Assembly (NCBI RefSeq): GCF_013697085.1 | Contig: NZ_JACEFT010000019.1 | Location: 1 to 64,000, forward strand | DNA: 64,000 nt | Source: Billgrantia kenyensis | GTDB lineage: Bacteria; Pseudomonadota; Gammaproteobacteria; Pseudomonadales; Halomonadaceae | Reading direction: 5' to 3' | In this document: one piece after another, positions 18,039 through 26,076 of the stretch | How positions within the stretch are numbered: position 1 is the stretch's first letter | Layout of the letters: each line of letters opens with the position of its first letter | Program-made: the position numbers and the translations under genes | Notes under the pieces: model-generated | Database searches by the model: none | Told to the model about the DNA's origin: nothing | What the model saw: the letters and a program-made list of their open reading frames with translations, nothing else

Positions 18039-19529
18039 TCAATCCAGGCCCTTCGGACGCGCCAGCGGGTGATAGGCAGGGCCTTCGATCACTTCCCCCG
18101 AGGTATCGAAGCGGCTGCCGTGGCAGGGGCAGTCCCAGGTCGATTCACTGGTGTTCCAGTGCACGATGCACTTCAAGTGCGGGCACACCGCGGAGAGCAC
18201 CTTGAGCTCGCCCTCAGGCGTACGGTGAATGGCCAGTTTCTCGCCGTCGACGCTGGCGACCCGCCCTTGCCCAGGCTCGATGGCGGCGAAGTCATCGAGT
18301 TTCTCGGTGCCCAGGTAGTCCTTGACCATATGCTTGGTGACGATGACGTTCTCCCTGGCGTATTGCATCGCCGACTTGCCGGGCGTGATGCGCCGTGCAC
18401 CGAAGCGAGCCTGCCAGGGGTTGTCATGGCCCAGAATCTGGTCGGAGATGAGGATGCCCGCCAGCGTGCCCCATACCAGGCCATCGGCGGCAAAGCCGGT
18501 AGCCATGTAGAGGTTGTCGTGGCCATGCATTCTACCGATGTAGGGCAGCCCGTCCGGTGAGCTGTACTGCTGGGCGGACCATTGGTGGGTGAACGCCTCC
18601 ACATCGAAGCGGGACTCGAGGTACTCGCGCAGCATCTGGTAGTGATCGCCATGGTGCTCGCCGGTCTTGTGCTTCTCACCGACGACCACCAGGTAGCGAT
18701 CCTCGCCGTGGCGATAGCTGCGCAGCGAATGCAAGGGGTCAAGCAGCCAGATGATACCCTCCGGATAATCGCCGCTGCGCAGCCTGGCGCCAAGGGCATA
18801 TTCCCTCGACACCAGCATCCCCGCCTGAAGCAGGCTGATTCCCTTGGGCGTATGGGTGGCCTGGACGATGTGCTTCGCGGCCACGCAGGCGGTATCGGTC
18901 CAGACCAGACCCTTGTCGGCATCGATCTCCCGCACCGGGCTGTGCTGATGAATGACCACCCCCTCACCGAGCAGCGCATTGGCCAGCCCCTGTAGATAGT
19001 GCAGCGGGTTGAATTGAGCCTGGTTGGCGATACGGATGCCCCAGCTGTCGAAAGGCAGCCTCGGCCCCTCCGCCATCTCGGCATCGAGCCCGGCGCTGAT
19101 CAGGGCATCGAGTTCATCGTTGAGGTTGTGCCTGGTGTGCTGACGGTCCTCGGTCAGGAGCCGATAAGCCGGCAGGCGCTGGAAGCGGCAATCGATGCCG
19201 AGCCGGTCGACCAGCGCCTCGATATGCGCCACGGCCTTGTCCCTGGCCTGCACCACCTCGGCCGCCACCTTGTCGCCCCACTTCTGCCGCAGCGGGGCCT
19301 GCCCCGACGCGAGCGTCGAATAGAGATTGCCGGTGGAGCCCCCCGTGACCCCGGCACCGACCGTCGCGGATTCAAGCACCATGACCTTGAGGCCAGCCTC
19401 GCCCAGGGCCAGCGCCGTGGTGAGGCCGGTAATCCCTGCCCCCAGGATGGCCACGTCGACTTCGGTATCCCCGTCCAGGGGCGCATATTCAGCCACCCCA
19501 CGGCTGCCCAACGTCCATATCGATTCCAT
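18039..19529 (-). CDS. FAD-dependent oxidoreductase fused to a C-terminal Rieske [2Fe-2S] domain
   Basis: A 496-residue two-domain protein. Residues about 25-380 form a DAO-type flavoprotein: the dinucleotide-binding motif VAILGAGITGLTTALALGEAGL and GAGVTGGSTGN, and a late FAD contact YMATGFAADGLVWGTLAG. Residues about 410-496 form a Rieske domain with both cluster motifs, CPHLKCIVHW (C-x-H) and CPCHGSRF (C-x2-H). The same fusion is known from B. subtilis YhfW. It probably demethylates or oxidises an amine, passing electrons through the cluster; the substrate is unknown. A TAGGAG site supports ATG at 19529. Confidence 0.88.
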   Translation of the reverse strand: MESIWTLGSRGVAEYAPLDGDTEVDVAILGAGITGLTTALALGEAGLKVMVLESATVGAGVTGGSTGNLYSTLASGQAPLRQKWGDKVAAEVVQARDKAVAHIEALVDRLGIDCRFQRLPAYRLLTEDRQHTRHNLNDELDALISAGLDAEMAEGPRLPFDSWGIRIANQAQFNPLHYLQGLANALLGEGVVIHQHSPVREIDADKGLVWTDTACVAAKHIVQATHTPKGISLLQAGMLVSREYALGARLRSGDYPEGIIWLLDPLHSLRSYRHGEDRYLVVVGEKHKTGEHHGDHYQMLREYLESRFDVEAFTHQWSAQQYSSPDGLPYIGRMHGHDNLYMATGFAADGLVWGTLAGILISDQILGHDNPWQARFGARRITPGKSAMQYARENVIVTKHMVKDYLGTEKLDDFAAIEPGQGRVASVDGEKLAIHRTPEGELKVLSAVCPHLKCIVHWNTSESTWDCPCHGSRFDTSGEVIEGPAYHPLARPKGLD

Positions 19530-19760
19530 AACGACTCCTATCGTCAGCAAGACTGCCTGCCCACACAGTTATAGAAGCCTTGTCGAGCCCGCGCTAACCC
19601 TCCCCGGACCGCCACACGGCAGGAGTGCCAGTCCGAACGGGTTTCAAACCCACACAGAACGTCGCCATCCGGCAAAGTATGCGCCAACCCTCGCCTGCTA
19701 CGTTAGAGAAGCCGTGAAATGAAAGATGGACCTGAAACTTGGCAGAGGAGGAACCTCATC

Positions 19761-20252
19761 ATGGTCATAAAGGACCCTCAGGAGTTGTTCATGCGCCTGC
19801 TTTCCGAGGCCAACAACGCCGAAAAGCAGATGACCCGCGCACTGCCCAAGATGGCGCGTGCCGCCCACAACGAAAAGCTGGTCGAGGCCTTCCAGCACCA
19901 TCTCGAAGAGACCCAGGGTCAGCTGGAGCGCATCGAGCAGGCCGCCGACTCGATTCCCGAGATTCGCATCAAGCGACTCAAGAGTCATGCGATGGAGAGC
20001 CTGATTCAGGAAGGGGAAGAGTTGATCGACTCCACCGAGAAGGGCCCGTTGCGCGACGCCGGCCTGATTGCCGCTGCCCAGAAAGTGGAGCATTTCGAGA
20101 TCGCGGCCTACGGCACCCTGTGCGAACTGGCCGGGCAACTGGGCCACACCAAGGCCAAGGAGATCCTTGCCGAGACGCTGAAGGAAGAGAAGTCGACCGA
20201 CGACAAGCTGAACAAGCTGGCCAAACAGGACGTGAACAAGCGGGCGGGGTAG
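19761..20252 (+). CDS. DUF892 / YciF-type ferritin-like protein
   Basis: A 163-residue all-helical protein. It begins KDPQELFMRLLSEANNAEKQMTRALPKMARAA and contains the Glu/His pattern of a ferritin-like four-helix bundle (LVEAFQHHLEETQGQLERIEQ; KVEHFEIAAYGTLCELAGQLG). YciF-type proteins are linked to stress response; a metal site is likely but the function is unproven. Start at 19761 has a strong AGAGGAGG site; an earlier in-frame ATG at 19719 is unlikely. The gene is monocistronic and ends in a hairpin shared with the convergent methyltransferase gene. Confidence 0.88.
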   Translation: MVIKDPQELFMRLLSEANNAEKQMTRALPKMARAAHNEKLVEAFQHHLEETQGQLERIEQAADSIPEIRIKRLKSHAMESLIQEGEELIDSTEKGPLRDAGLIAAAQKVEHFEIAAYGTLCELAGQLGHTKAKEILAETLKEEKSTDDKLNKLAKQDVNKRAG

Positions 20253-20262
20253 CCCGCTCGGT

Positions 20263-20292
20263 GCCGATGGCAGGCCAAGGCCTGCCATCGGC
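20263..20292. other. 14-bp perfect inverted repeat between convergent genes
   Basis: The arms GCCGATGGCAGGCC and GGCCTGCCATCGGC are separated by only AA. It lies between the stops of the DUF892 gene (+) and the methyltransferase gene (-). Neither side has a U-run, so it may act as a bidirectional RNA end or transcript stabiliser rather than a classical terminator. Confidence 0.7.
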
Positions 20293-20319
20293 TCAACTCA
20301 ACGGAAAACGGCACAGGGC

Positions 20320-21144
20320 TCAAGCCTGATCCTGAGCGGGATCCTCCATGGCCAGCGCATGGTGCCGCTTGTCGAGGGGCTCGGCAGCGATTACATAGTC
20401 GGCACCGCAAGGCAGCCCCGCTTCGCTGCGGGCCAAGGGCAGCGCCTGCTCGCGCAGCGAATCGACGTGCTCACGCATGGCTGCAGCGAGCTTTTCATCC
20501 TTGAAGCCGTCGAGCTGGCGCAGGCAAAGGTCCAGCTGGGTATTGACGAAGCGCTCGCGGTAGCGAATCGGGAAATGGCGGATTTCGCAGACCCGGAAAC
20601 CCGCCACACCCAGCTGTCGCTGGACCCAGTTCGCGGGGTATTCGCGGTAAGGGCGACCGCCGCCGATCAGTAGACAGGCATCGCGCAAGCGTCCGATCCG
20701 TTGCACGATACGCCCCTCCTCGGTGCCCGGGTCGTCGAGCACATAGGGCTCGGTGCCCACGATATAGAGCCGGTGCTTGACGTGAGGGCGCACGCGCTGC
20801 AGGACCCGCTCCTGCCAGTAGGGGGCGAATCCCTCGATCGCGCCAATGAAATAATCGAGCAACACCGTGTCGAAGCACTCGCCGTAGAGCAGATCATCCG
20901 ACATCCAGTTGGCCACGATGACCCGATCCTGCTCGCGCAGCCCCTTGCCGGCGGCTTCCCTGGCCACCTTGGCCATCGACCCCGACGCCGTTACCGCCGT
21001 CCAGCGCTCCGTGTCCAGCCCGCAGACCCACTGCAGCGAATTACGTCCGGTGCCGGCATCCAGGAAGCTGCCCCAAGGGCGTTCGCCATGAAGAGACTCG
21101 ATTGCTCGAAAGAGCGGAGAGACGGTTTTTTTGGCAGCGGTCAT
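20320..21144 (-). CDS. SAM-dependent class I methyltransferase
   Basis: A 274-residue Rossmann-type methyltransferase. SAM-binding motif I is FLDAGTGRNSLQW, an acidic loop follows near TASGSMAKVAREA, and the post-motif DTVLLDYFIGAIEGFAPYW ends the core strand order. The C-terminal half (PIRYRERFVNTQLDLCLRQLDGF) is not one I recognise. Small molecule or protein could be the substrate. MTAAKK at 21144 is taken as the start; other in-frame ATGs lie upstream and no clear Shine-Dalgarno decides. Confidence 0.7.
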   Translation of the reverse strand: MTAAKKTVSPLFRAIESLHGERPWGSFLDAGTGRNSLQWVCGLDTERWTAVTASGSMAKVAREAAGKGLREQDRVIVANWMSDDLLYGECFDTVLLDYFIGAIEGFAPYWQERVLQRVRPHVKHRLYIVGTEPYVLDDPGTEEGRIVQRIGRLRDACLLIGGGRPYREYPANWVQRQLGVAGFRVCEIRHFPIRYRERFVNTQLDLCLRQLDGFKDEKLAAAMREHVDSLREQALPLARSEAGLPCGADYVIAAEPLDKRHHALAMEDPAQDQA

Positions 21145-21307
21145 GTCAGGGCCCTGGTTCCGAGAATGGCCCATTCTACCCATGTGCCCTATCGCCGCCA
21201 AAGATGCTATGGCCAGGCCGGGAGGAGCCGCCAGGCTATGCAAATGACTCGCGAAGTTGGCGTCCTGTTGCTAAGGATGAAAGGAGCCCTCTTGTGGAGA
21301 TCACCCG

Positions 21308-21553
21308 ATGACCCAGCAGGAAAGAACCGTCATGGCCTTCGACGAGCAGGGCCGCGAGTACATGATCGACGTGTTCGTCAGTGTGCGCGACCTCAGTGAA
21401 ATGCAGCACGCCGGCGCCACGCGAGATACGCCCGCCTTCCGCACCCGCGATGGCCACGAGGCCATCTACCTCGGCAACGGCGAGTTCATGGTCAAGGTGC
21501 CGGGAGAAGACGCCGGTGTGACGGTGAGGACCGACGACTCGGAGTTTGTCTAG
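21308..21553 (+). CDS. Small conserved-looking hypothetical protein
   Basis: An 81-residue acidic protein beginning MTQQERTVMAFDEQGREYM, with a second part HEAIYLGNGEFMVKVPGED suggesting a small beta-rich fold. A GGAG site lies at good distance from the ATG, and the frame has normal codon use for this genome. I do not recognise the family. It lies 66 bp ahead of the secreted nuclease gene but there is no evidence they work together. Confidence 0.6.
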   Translation: MTQQERTVMAFDEQGREYMIDVFVSVRDLSEMQHAGATRDTPAFRTRDGHEAIYLGNGEFMVKVPGEDAGVTVRTDDSEFV

Positions 21554-21619
21554 GCGACCCGGCGTAGCCTTCACCTGCCTGTTATCCTTACGGGGCCCAC
21601 CCGACACGGTAGCCATTTC

Positions 21620-23305
21620 ATGCCGAAGCCCCGTTTTCTTTCTGCACTCGCCACCTGCCTGCTGGCCCTGCTGCTCTCCCCTGCAGCCACCGCCAGCTGC
21701 CCCGACCAGTCCAACGCCGACCTTGCCGCCATCAAGGGGCTTGGCAGCCAGCCGGCGCTGCCCGCCGACCGCGAGGTGATAACCGACGGAGTGGTGACCG
21801 GGGCCTTCCTCGGCCGCGACAGGCTCGACGGTTTCTATGTACAGCAGACGACGGACGATGGCCCCGTGGGCCTGTTCGTCTACATGCCCGGGGCCACGGG
21901 AAGCGACACCGAGCTCATCGCTCCGGGCGCGCACGTCCAGCTCCACGCCCGCACCGGCGAGTTCCGTGGCCAGGTCCAGCTGCAGCGGGTCGAGCGAGTC
22001 GAGCTCTGTGCCAGCGACCGCCTGCCGGCACCGAAGGCGGTGGAGTGGCCGCTCGCGGAGGAGCGGCTGGCACGTCTGGAGGGCGTGCTGCTGACGTTTC
22101 CCCAGGCGCTGACCGTGACCGGCAACTACGAGCTGGCCCGCTACGGCAGCCTCAGACTCGCCGCCGAGCGCCTGTTCCGGCCTACCAACGTGGCCGACTC
22201 ACACCAGGATCGGTCGGTCCTGATACTCGACGACGGCAGCTATCGCGCCTTTCCCGAGCCTATTCCCTACCTCGACGCCGACGGCACACGCCGCGTCGGC
22301 AGCCAGGTCGAGGGGCTGACCGGCATACTCACCCATGCCTTCGACGCCTATCGCCTGCACCCCACCACCGAGCCTCACTTCGCGGAGGCCAACCCGCGCC
22401 CGGGCGCTCTGTCGCCCCCGGGCGAGCGGCTGCGTGTCGCCACCTTCAACGTCGAGAACTACTTCATCACGCTCGGCCAGCGCGGCGCCGCGGACGCCGA
22501 CGAACTGGAGCGCCAGCGTGGCAAGCTCGCCGCAGCGGTAGAGGGCCTCCGGGCGGATATCCTGGCCTTGGTGGAAGTGGAGAACGACCCGGAGGCCCTC
22601 GCCGACCTGGTCGAGCAGCTCAGCGAGCGCACCGGGATTCGCTATCGCGCAGTGGGCGGCAGCGCCGACCGCGGCAGCGATGCCATCAAGCTTGCGCTGA
22701 TCTATCGCCCGGATCGGGTCGAGGCGGTCAGCGAGCTACATGCCGACAACGACCGCGTCCACCACCGTCCCCCCCTGGCGGCCTTCTTTCGCAGCGTGAA
22801 TGGCGGCCCGGCCTTCGGCGTGGCGACCGCCCACTTCAAGGCCAAGACAGGCTGCCCGTCGCAGGGCGACATCGACCGCGGCCAGGGCTGCTGGAACGAG
22901 CGCAGGGTAGGACAGGCCGAGGCCATGAACGATTTCCTGGCTCGCCTTGCGGCCGACGCAGGACACGAGCGCCTGCTGCTCACAGGGGACCTCAACGCCT
23001 ACGGCGCCGAGGACCCGATACTCACCCTGACCGGCGCGGGCCTGGTCGACCTGATGGCTCGCGAGCTGCCGCCGGAGCGCCGCTACACCTATGTGTTCCG
23101 CGGCGAGGCGGGCTATCTGGACCACGCCATGGCCAGCCCCGAGCTGGCGGCGGCGGTCGTCGCGGTGCAGCCCTGGCCGATCAATGCCGACGAGCCGGCC
23201 TTGCTTGGCTACGACCGGCCGGAGAATGCGGCGCCCCACTTCCGCCCCGATCCCTTCCGCTCCTCGGATCACGACCCCATCGCCGTGGACCTGGAGTGGA
23301 GATAG
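21620..23305 (+). CDS. Secreted endonuclease of the ExeM/NucH type (EEP superfamily)
   Basis: A 561-residue exported nuclease. A signal peptide (residues 1-25, ending ATAS) is followed by an OB-fold-like domain (about 50-250, starting VITDGVVTGAFLGRDRLDGF) and a C-terminal endonuclease/exonuclease/phosphatase domain (from about 270). Catalytic motifs are RVATFNVENYF, ILALVEVEND, LLTGDLNAYGAEDPI, LDHAMAS and SSDHDPIAVDL. It should degrade extracellular DNA for nutrient or biofilm turnover. A decayed copy of its OB-fold region lies 4 kb downstream at 25709-25822. Confidence 0.92.
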   Translation: MPKPRFLSALATCLLALLLSPAATASCPDQSNADLAAIKGLGSQPALPADREVITDGVVTGAFLGRDRLDGFYVQQTTDDGPVGLFVYMPGATGSDTELIAPGAHVQLHARTGEFRGQVQLQRVERVELCASDRLPAPKAVEWPLAEERLARLEGVLLTFPQALTVTGNYELARYGSLRLAAERLFRPTNVADSHQDRSVLILDDGSYRAFPEPIPYLDADGTRRVGSQVEGLTGILTHAFDAYRLHPTTEPHFAEANPRPGALSPPGERLRVATFNVENYFITLGQRGAADADELERQRGKLAAAVEGLRADILALVEVENDPEALADLVEQLSERTGIRYRAVGGSADRGSDAIKLALIYRPDRVEAVSELHADNDRVHHRPPLAAFFRSVNGGPAFGVATAHFKAKTGCPSQGDIDRGQGCWNERRVGQAEAMNDFLARLAADAGHERLLLTGDLNAYGAEDPILTLTGAGLVDLMARELPPERRYTYVFRGEAGYLDHAMASPELAAAVVAVQPWPINADEPALLGYDRPENAAPHFRPDPFRSSDHDPIAVDLEWR

Positions 23306-23489
23306 CAGGATCCCGCCCCATGGGCAGCGCCTGACGCTGCCCTCTGCTTGTCCCCGTTGAGCAGCGCCAGTGAGGCGTGCTCAAGCTGGAGCTGACTGCA
23401 AAAAATATTTTAGTATACAATTTTATCTGCTGATGCATACATCAAGAATGATAAATACGATACAAATCCAAGAGCCATCGGATGTCCTC

Positions 23490-23665
23490 ATGCCCCAGCA
23501 GCACGTCAACACCTCCATTTTCGATTTCCATGGAAAACCGAGCGTAGGCAAGGCGTTAGCTCTATCGCTTCAGCATGTGCTGGCAATGACGCCGGCGTCA
23601 TCACCCCGCCCATCATCGTGGCGGGGGTGGTGGGCGGCCAGTTCGGCATCGCTGGAATCCTGGGC
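23490..23665 (+). pseudogene. Truncated, frameshifted NCS2 uracil/xanthine permease remnant
   Basis: The frame from ATG 23490 reads MPQQHVNTSIFDFHGKPSVG then KALALSLQHVLAM, the classical N-terminus of uracil-xanthine permeases. The frame then breaks: the continuation GVITPPIIVAGVVGGQFG is in a different frame just after about 23588. Homology stops near 23660, after one helix of the expected dozen. An AT-rich promoter-like stretch with TATACAA lies upstream (23410-23430). The 3' end meets the AbiEi remnant head to head. Confidence 0.8.
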
Positions 23666-23672
23666 GCTCAGC

Positions 23673-23843
23673 TCAGGGCCGGGAGTTTCCCACACGACAG
23701 TAGGCACCGTACCCAACGCGCTGCAGCCAGCCACTGCTGGCCAGCTTGCGGGCCTGGTCCAAGGTGATCCCGTGAGAGGCTAGCCACTCGGTCGTCACAA
23801 CGGCTCCATGCGGAAGCTTTTGCATCAGACGGTTTATTTTCAC
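23673..23843 (-). pseudogene. Truncated AbiEi-type antitoxin (N-terminal winged helix only)
   Basis: From GTG at 23843 the minus strand encodes 56 residues: NRLMQKLPHGAVVTTEWLAS then HGITLDQARKLASSGWLQRV and GYGAYCRVG. This matches the N-terminal winged-helix of AbiEi antitoxins (type IV toxin-antitoxin), which are normally about 200 or more residues. The frame ends at the junction with the permease remnant, so the C-terminal antitoxin domain and the AbiEii toxin are missing. Its operator-like dyad is still present at 23882-23903. Confidence 0.75.
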
Positions 23844-23881
23844 GCCAAAAATCGGCCCCTTTTTCCGGTTTCATAGACAAT

Positions 23882-23903
23882 AGTAAACCATGAACGGTTT
23901 ACT
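23882..23903 (-). promoter_or_regulatory. Operator-like dyad upstream of the AbiEi remnant
   Basis: The perfect arms AGTAAACC and GGTTTACT are separated by 6 bp, 39 bp upstream of the GTG start. AbiEi proteins are known to repress their own promoters through inverted repeats, so this is a plausible surviving operator in an AT-rich promoter region (23880-23970). Confidence 0.55.
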
Positions 23904-24025
23904 TATCTGCTCATAATAGGCCTTAACTGCCTATTCTGTAACATTTTTTAAACCATCTGATGTATCTCTGAATCCGCTGCACACGATCCAAGGGCCTTTG
24001 CATCAAGATGTGGCGAGGATGGTAG

Positions 24026-24070
24026 TTGACAGACGCCTGTTCCTTTTATAGAACGTTCGTTAAAAGGAAC
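24026..24070 (+). promoter_or_regulatory. Promoter and operator dyad of the XRE-cupin/azlCD operon
   Basis: TTGACA at 24026-24031 is followed by TATAGA at 24047-24052 (spacer 15, shorter than ideal). Overlapping the -10 is a large dyad: arms GTTCCTTTTA (24039-24048) and TAAAAGGAAC (24061-24070), with the palindrome GAACGTTC (24051-24058) in the middle. It lies directly ahead of the XRE-type regulator, which probably binds here to repress its own operon. Confidence 0.72.
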
Positions 24071-24088
24071 AACCTGAGGCCATCCGCT

Positions 24089-24616
24089 TTGGACAAGCTT
24101 TCCCTCGGCACCCTGGGCCAGCATCTGCAGACCCTGCGTCAGGCGCAGGGCTTGTCGCTATCGCAGCTGGCCGCGGCCGCCGGCATCGCCAAGTCGAACC
24201 TGTCTCGCCTCGAGCAGGGCAACGGCAATCCCACCCTGGATACCATCTGGCGTCTGGCGGTGCAGTTGAAGGTGCCCTTCGGCACGCTGGTCGCGCCCAT
24301 CGCCGTGCCCCTGGGCGAGGACGGCGTAGAGGTCCGCCTGCTCGACCAGGGCAAGGACCACCCCCAGGTCGATGCCTACTGGATGCGCTGCGCACCCAAT
24401 ACCTTGCGGCGTGCCGAGCCCCACACCCCCGGCGCCCGTGAAACGCTCACCCTGATCAGCGGTATGCTGGAGGCCGGACCGGAAGGCGACACCCGCACGC
24501 TCTCGGCGGGTGAGTCCCTCACCTTCGCCGCGGACGGCCCCCACCTTTACCGCACCGGGGATAGCTGGGCCACGCTGCTGCTCAGCGTCGTCTATCACGA
24601 GGAGCAGAGCGCATGA
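24089..24616 (+). CDS. XRE-family regulator with cupin domain
   Basis: A 175-residue regulator. A Cro/C1 helix-turn-helix (about residues 6-60: LGQHLQTLRQAQGLSLSQLA, GIAKSNLSRLEQGNGNPTL) is followed by a cupin sensor domain (about 75-173). I place the start at TTG 24089, with GAGG 9 nt upstream; no ATG is available, and a TTG at 24026 would overlap the -35 box. Such regulators are regularly paired with AzlCD-type amino-acid exporters, and here the stop overlaps azlC (ATGA). The cupin probably senses the exported amino acid. Confidence 0.85.
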   Translation: MDKLSLGTLGQHLQTLRQAQGLSLSQLAAAAGIAKSNLSRLEQGNGNPTLDTIWRLAVQLKVPFGTLVAPIAVPLGEDGVEVRLLDQGKDHPQVDAYWMRCAPNTLRRAEPHTPGARETLTLISGMLEAGPEGDTRTLSAGESLTFAADGPHLYRTGDSWATLLLSVVYHEEQSA

Positions 24617-25359
24617 ACCTGCAAGCCGCCTCCTCACCCACCCGTGCCTGGCTGACCGGCATGAGCGAGGCCGTCCCGCTGCTCGGCGGCTATGTGCCGG
24701 TGGCCATCTCCTTCGGGCTGATCGCCACCCAGGCCGGCTTCAGCGCCTGGGAAGCCGTGGCGATCTCGACGCTGATCTATGCCGGCGCCTCGCAGTTCCT
24801 GTTCGTCGGCATGGTAGCCGCCGGCGCGCCGCTATGGCTGGTGGTGGCCATGACGCTGCTGATCAACCTGCGCCATGTGGTCTACGCCCCCAACCTGGCC
24901 CCCTGGCTGACGCCCAGCCGCCTGTGGCCCTGGCTGATGCACGGCCTCACCGACCAGATCTTCGCCCTGGCCCACGCCCGCCTGCCGCAGCTGCCCGCTG
25001 CCCAGCGCCTCGGCTGGTACACCGGCGCCGCCCTGCTGGCCTGGTTGAGCTGGATCGGCGGCACGGCGCTGGGCGCCCTGGCCGGGGGCGAGCTGGTCGC
25101 GCGCTGGGCCCTGATGGGTGAGATCCTGCCCTTCGCCCTGCCCGCGCTCTTCCTGGTGCTGGTGGCGCCGCGCTTCACTTCCCGCCGCTGGAGCCTGGCC
25201 CTGGGCCTCACCATTCTCAGCGCCCTGCTGCTGACGCTGCTGGGCCTGACCAACGTGGCGATTCCCCTCGCCGCCGTCTGTGGCGCGCTGTGCTTCCAAC
25301 TCGTCAAGTTCGGCCAAACAGTGAAGAGAAAAGACGCGCAAGGAGAGCGCCATGAGTAA
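24613..25359 (+). CDS. azlC: AzlC-family branched-chain amino-acid exporter, large subunit
   Basis: A 248-residue membrane protein with about five to eight helices. The conserved family stretch is PLLGGYVPVAISFGLIATQAG, followed by YAGASQFLFVGMVAAGAPLW and NLRHVVYAPNLAPWL. Together with the small AzlD partner it exports branched-chain or related amino acids (BrnFE/YgaZH family). It is translationally coupled to the XRE-cupin regulator (4-bp overlap) and to azlD (8-bp overlap). Confidence 0.9.
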   Translation: MNLQAASSPTRAWLTGMSEAVPLLGGYVPVAISFGLIATQAGFSAWEAVAISTLIYAGASQFLFVGMVAAGAPLWLVVAMTLLINLRHVVYAPNLAPWLTPSRLWPWLMHGLTDQIFALAHARLPQLPAAQRLGWYTGAALLAWLSWIGGTALGALAGGELVARWALMGEILPFALPALFLVLVAPRFTSRRWSLALGLTILSALLLTLLGLTNVAIPLAAVCGALCFQLVKFGQTVKRKDAQGERHE

Positions 25360-25690
25360 TGCCCTGTGGATCGCCGTGCTCGCCTCGGCGGCAGGTACCC
25401 TGCTGATACGCCTGCTTCCGCTGCTGTGGATGCAGCGCCGCCTAGCGCGGCAAGCCAGCGACGACAGCCTCGAGGCCATGCCCCAGTGGCTGGGCCTGCT
25501 CGGCCCGGTGATGATCGCTGCCGTGTTCGGCGTGTCGCTGATGCCGGTGACCCCCGATGCCATCTCCTGGTTGGCCACCGCCATCGGCGTTCTCGCGACC
25601 CTGGCCGTGTGGTGGTACAAGCGCACCCTGGGCTGGCCGGTGGCCGCCGGCGTGGCGGCCTATGGAATGGTGATGATGCTGCTCGGGTGA
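25352..25690 (+). CDS. azlD: AzlD-family exporter, small subunit
   Basis: A 112-residue membrane protein with about four hydrophobic segments and the AzlD start MSNALWIAVLASAAGTLLIRLLP, where a conserved Arg follows the first helix. It is the small partner of AzlC and overlaps it by 8 bp. Last gene of the XRE-azlC-azlD operon. Confidence 0.88.
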   Translation: MSNALWIAVLASAAGTLLIRLLPLLWMQRRLARQASDDSLEAMPQWLGLLGPVMIAAVFGVSLMPVTPDAISWLATAIGVLATLAVWWYKRTLGWPVAAGVAAYGMVMMLLG

Positions 25691-25708
25691 GCCCTGTGAT
25701 TCTTCGCC

Positions 25709-25822
25709 CTGCCCGCCGACCCTGAGGTGATCGTCCACGGCGTGGTGACCGGTGAGTTTCTCGACTGAGAACGGCTGAAGGGCTTCTACTTGCAGCAAAC
25801 GACGGAGCATGGCCCCGTCGGC
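25709..25822 (+). pseudogene. Decayed fragment of the secreted nuclease gene
   Basis: The 38 codons from 25709 align without gaps to codons at 21758-21871 of the intact nuclease: LPADPEVIVHGVVTGEFL here against LPADREVITDGVVTGAFL there, then ERLKGFYLQQTTEHGPVG against DRLDGFYVQQTTDDGPVG. By hand 27 of 38 positions are identical. An in-frame TGA stands at 25766-25768. No signal peptide or catalytic domain remains. Confidence 0.85.
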
Positions 25823-25833
25823 TGGAGTGGCAA

Positions 25834-26076
25834 TCAGCGACGCCGGCGTCCCAGGTCGATGTCATCATGGGTGGTGGCCGCCCCGGCGGCAGCGCCCAGG
25901 CCGCCACCGATCACCGCCCCTCTGGTCACGCTGCCGCCTGTCATGGCGGCGGTGCCGGCGCCTGCGGCTGCCCCCAGGCCGGCACCACTCAGCGCTCGCT
26001 CGCTAGTGGTGGTACCACAGCCCGCAAGTCCCAGGGCCAGCACACCGGTCAACAGTCCGATAGATAGCATTCTCAT
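25834..26076 (-). CDS. Small glycine-zipper lipoprotein
   Basis: An 80-residue protein with a lipoprotein signal: MRMLSIGLLTGVLALGLAGC, with the lipobox LAGC and acylated Cys at residue 20. The mature part carries Gly/Ala repeats (GAGLGAAAGAGTAAMTGG; GAVIGGGLGAAAGAATTH) of the glycine-zipper type, which can insert into or oligomerise at membranes, as in osmotically induced OsmB/YMGG-like proteins. A GGGAGGG Shine-Dalgarno supports the start. Its exact role is unknown. Confidence 0.8.
   Translation of the reverse strand: MRMLSIGLLTGVLALGLAGCGTTTSERALSGAGLGAAAGAGTAAMTGGSVTRGAVIGGGLGAAAGAATTHDDIDLGRRRR

Noticed and set aside
20263-20292. Classical rho-independent terminator
   Set aside because: The stem is strong, but no U-run follows on either strand, so I list it as an inverted repeat only.
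23370-23783. Intact 137-residue protein
   Set aside because: The middle matches the start of NCS2 permeases but the frame then shifts; the beginning and end of the open frame match nothing. A pseudogene explains it better.
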